Positions 12,187 through 13,974 of a DNA stretch of 13,974 nt are shown piece after piece (positions within the stretch are counted from its first letter, which is position 1; every line of letters begins with the position of its first letter). The DNA lies in the NCBI GenBank assembly GCA_964575675.1, contig CAZNRY010000107.1, positions 1-13,974 of the forward strand, given 5' to 3'. The position numbers and the translations under genes were made by a program. The notes under the pieces were generated by a model that worked only from the letters and a program-made list of their open reading frames with translations, did not search any database and was not told the DNA's origin. Source of the stretch: CAZNRY01 sp964575675 (GTDB taxonomy: Bacteria; Eisenbacteria; RBG-16-71-46; CAIMUX01; VGJL01).

Positions 12187-13974
12187 ATGGAAACCGAAAG
12201 CAAGACCGATCGAGGACCCAAGCCGACCCAGGTACTGGACAGCGTCGTGATCCGCTTCGCCGGCGACTCGGGCGATGGGATGCAGCTCGCCGGAACGCAG
12301 TTCACCGCCACGTCGGCCGCATTCGGCAACGACCTGGCGACCCTTCCCGACTTCCCGGCCGAGATCCGCGCGCCGGCCGGTACCCTTCCCGGGGTGAGCG
12401 GATTCCAGATCCACTTCTCATCCGCCGAGGTCTCGACGCCCGGCGACGCCCCAGACGTCCTCGTCGCGATGAATCCTGCGGCGCTCAAGGTGAACCTGAA
12501 GGAGATCAAGCCCAACGGCGTCGTGATCGTGAACACAAACGCTTTCGCGGCCCATGACCTCAAGAAAGCGGGTTACGAGTCCAGCCCCCTCGAGGACCAC
12601 ACCCTCGATGGGTACCGGGTCTTCCGGGTCGAGTTGACCCGTCAGACCCGCCTCGCGCTCGAGAAAACCGGCCTCGACACCCGGACGATCGACCGTTGCA
12701 AGAACTTCTATGCCCTCGGGATGATGTACTGGCTCTACGGCCGCCCGATGGAATCGACCTTGCGATGGATCGAGACCAAGTTCGCGAAGCAGCCGGCGTT
12801 GATGGAGGCGAATGTCCTCGCCCTGAAGGCGGGCTACACGTTCGCGGAGGCGACGGAGCTGTTCTCCGTGAGCTACAACGTTCCGCCGGCCCGCCTCGCC
12901 CCCGGCCGGTATCGGAACATATCCGGAAACACGGCGATCTCTCTCGGCTTGATCGCGGCGAGCGAGAAGTCGGGGTTGACCCTCTTCCTGGGGAGCTACC
13001 CGATCACGCCCGCGAGCGACATCCTCCACGAGCTGTCCCATCACAAGAACTTCAACGTGATCACGTTTCAGGCCGAGGACGAAATCGCGGCGATCGGCTC
13101 CGCCTTGGGGGCGTCCTTCGCGGGCAATCTCGGGGTAACGACAACGAGCGGGCCTGGGGTGGCCCTTAAGACCGAGATGATCGGCCTGGCGACGATGGCC
13201 GAGCTGCCCCTCGTCATCTGCAACATCCAGCGGGGCGGTCCCGCCACAGGGCTGCCCACGAAGACGGAACAGGCCGATCTCCTCCAGGCGCTTTTCGGCC
13301 GCAACAGCGAAGCGCCGGTTCCCGTCCTCGCCGCATCGACTCCGTCGGACTGCTTCGAGGCCGCCTACGAAGCCTGCCGGATCGCCGTGACGCACATGAC
13401 CCCCGTCTTCCTTCTCTCGGACGGATACTTGGCAAACGGGGCCGAGCCCTGGAGAATCCCCGATCTCGACCGGCTCGCACCGATCAGCGCTCGATTCCGG
13501 ACCAATCCGGAGGGGTTCCGTCCGTTTGCGCGGGATCCTCGAACGCTCGCGCGGCCGTGGGTCCGTCCCGGAACTCCGGGCCTCGAGCACCGAATCGGCG
13601 GCCTGGAGAAAGAGGACGGCTCGGGCAACATCAGCTACGACCCGCTCAACCACGAACGCATGGTCCGCCTCCGGGCAGAGAAGGTGGAGCGGATCGCCCT
13701 CGACCTGGCGCCGCAGGTGGTCGAAGGGGATCAGGAAGGAGACCTCCTCATCGTCGGGTGGGGATCGACGTACGGAGCGATCCGCGCGGGCGTCGAGAGG
13801 ATGCGCGCGACGGGTGGCGCCCGCATCGGCCACCTCCAGATCCGTTACCTGAACCCGCTGCCGCCGGACACGGGGGCGATTCTCGCGCGGTATCGCCGCG
13901 TGCTCGTGCCCGAGATGAACATGGGACAGCTCCTCTGGGTCCTGAGGGCTCGGTTCCTCGTCGACGCGGCGGGC
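12187..13974 (+). CDS. korA: 2-oxoacid:ferredoxin oxidoreductase, fused gamma-alpha subunit (KorA-like), partial at right edge
   Basis: The open frame of 596 codons runs off the window. The enzyme class oxidatively decarboxylates 2-oxoacids (most likely 2-oxoglutarate) to acyl-CoA with reduction of ferredoxin, or the reverse. Domains in order: gamma domain (about 20-210) with RFAGDSGDGMQLAG, LPDFPAEIRAPAGTLPGVSG and DVLVAMNPAAL; a linker; the alpha-subunit pyrimidine-binding domain (about 245-480) with GSYPITPASDILHELS, QAEDEIAAIGSALGASFAG, TTSGPGVALKTEMIGLA and GLPTKTEQADL; and domain II (about 515-596). Related proteins are about 610-620 residues, so only a short C-terminus is missing. The beta subunit, which binds thiamin diphosphate, would be expected just downstream. 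ATG 12187 gives the usual N-terminus, but AGGGGA (12180-12185) is only 1-2 nt before it, an unusually tight spacing. The frame is open back beyond ATG 12025, but that extension has no family similarity. Confidence 0.93.
   Translation, partial: METESKTDRGPKPTQVLDSVVIRFAGDSGDGMQLAGTQFTATSAAFGNDLATLPDFPAEIRAPAGTLPGVSGFQIHFSSAEVSTPGDAPDVLVAMNPAALKVNLKEIKPNGVVIVNTNAFAAHDLKKAGYESSPLEDHTLDGYRVFRVELTRQTRLALEKTGLDTRTIDRCKNFYALGMMYWLYGRPMESTLRWIETKFAKQPALMEANVLALKAGYTFAEATELFSVSYNVPPARLAPGRYRNISGNTAISLGLIAASEKSGLTLFLGSYPITPASDILHELSHHKNFNVITFQAEDEIAAIGSALGASFAGNLGVTTTSGPGVALKTEMIGLATMAELPLVICNIQRGGPATGLPTKTEQADLLQALFGRNSEAPVPVLAASTPSDCFEAAYEACRIAVTHMTPVFLLSDGYLANGAEPWRIPDLDRLAPISARFRTNPEGFRPFARDPRTLARPWVRPGTPGLEHRIGGLEKEDGSGNISYDPLNHERMVRLRAEKVERIALDLAPQVVEGDQEGDLLIVGWGSTYGAIRAGVERMRATGGARIGHLQIRYLNPLPPDTGAILARYRRVLVPEMNMGQLLWVLRARFLVDAAG

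Noticed and set aside
12418..13833. Minus-strand 471-codon frame over the KorA-like gene
   Set aside because: The plus strand reads as a strongly conserved 2-oxoacid oxidoreductase through the whole interval.
1..13974. CRISPR arrays, tRNA/rRNA genes, insertion sequences, attachment sites, known riboswitches
   Set aside because: Looked for on both strands by eye; no regularly spaced repeats, cloverleaf or transposase-like frame was recognised.

Overview
The window is GC-rich, gene-dense bacterial DNA with eight well-supported complete genes and one partial gene at each edge. The 1590-residue C25 (gingipain-type) peptidase, with CarboxypepD_reg-like modules, a P-domain and a FlgD/T9SS-like C-terminal Ig domain, is typical of the FCB superphylum and its high-GC relatives such as Candidatus Eisenbacteria. 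That placement is inference. The first 394 bases look different: they encode repeats of a cell-surface family that I associate mainly with actinobacterial-type genomes, so this edge may be transferred, decayed or an assembly junction.

Layout. (1) 2-394 +: end of a surface repeat protein, cut by an in-frame TGA at 221-223, with recognisable repeat sequence continuing to 394. (2) 398-2417 +: a MacB-type ABC exporter pair, permease then ATPase, overlapping. (3) 2418-2655: intergenic region with two dyads and a weak promoter. (4) 2656-3174 +: small exported protein with two copies of a Cys/His metal-site motif, followed by a good intrinsic terminator. (5) 3307-5207 +: a DnaQ/ExoX-like exonuclease, translationally coupled (ATGA) to an exported DUF1028 protein with a TPR-like tail. 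(6) 5261-6860 -: an SDR protein with an altered catalytic motif, followed by a TenA-family protein, convergent with the preceding pair. (7) 7068-11840 -: the large C25 peptidase. (8) 11841-12186: divergent control region with a 16-bp palindrome on the peptidase side and an 8-bp inverted repeat around a possible -10 on the other side. (9) 12187-13974 +: gamma-alpha fused subunit of a 2-oxoacid:ferredoxin oxidoreductase, running off the right edge.

The genes do not form one obvious pathway. The ABC pair plus the exported Cys/His protein might be an envelope metal-handling or export module. The SDR and TenA genes form a likely two-gene unit. The 2-oxoacid oxidoreductase implies ferredoxin-linked central carbon metabolism. 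The best candidates for something little described are the tandem Cys/His exported protein with its dyad-rich upstream region, the DUF1028-TPR/exonuclease pair, and the peptidase with an internal amidotransferase-fold-like domain. No CRISPR array, tRNA, rRNA or insertion sequence was seen.
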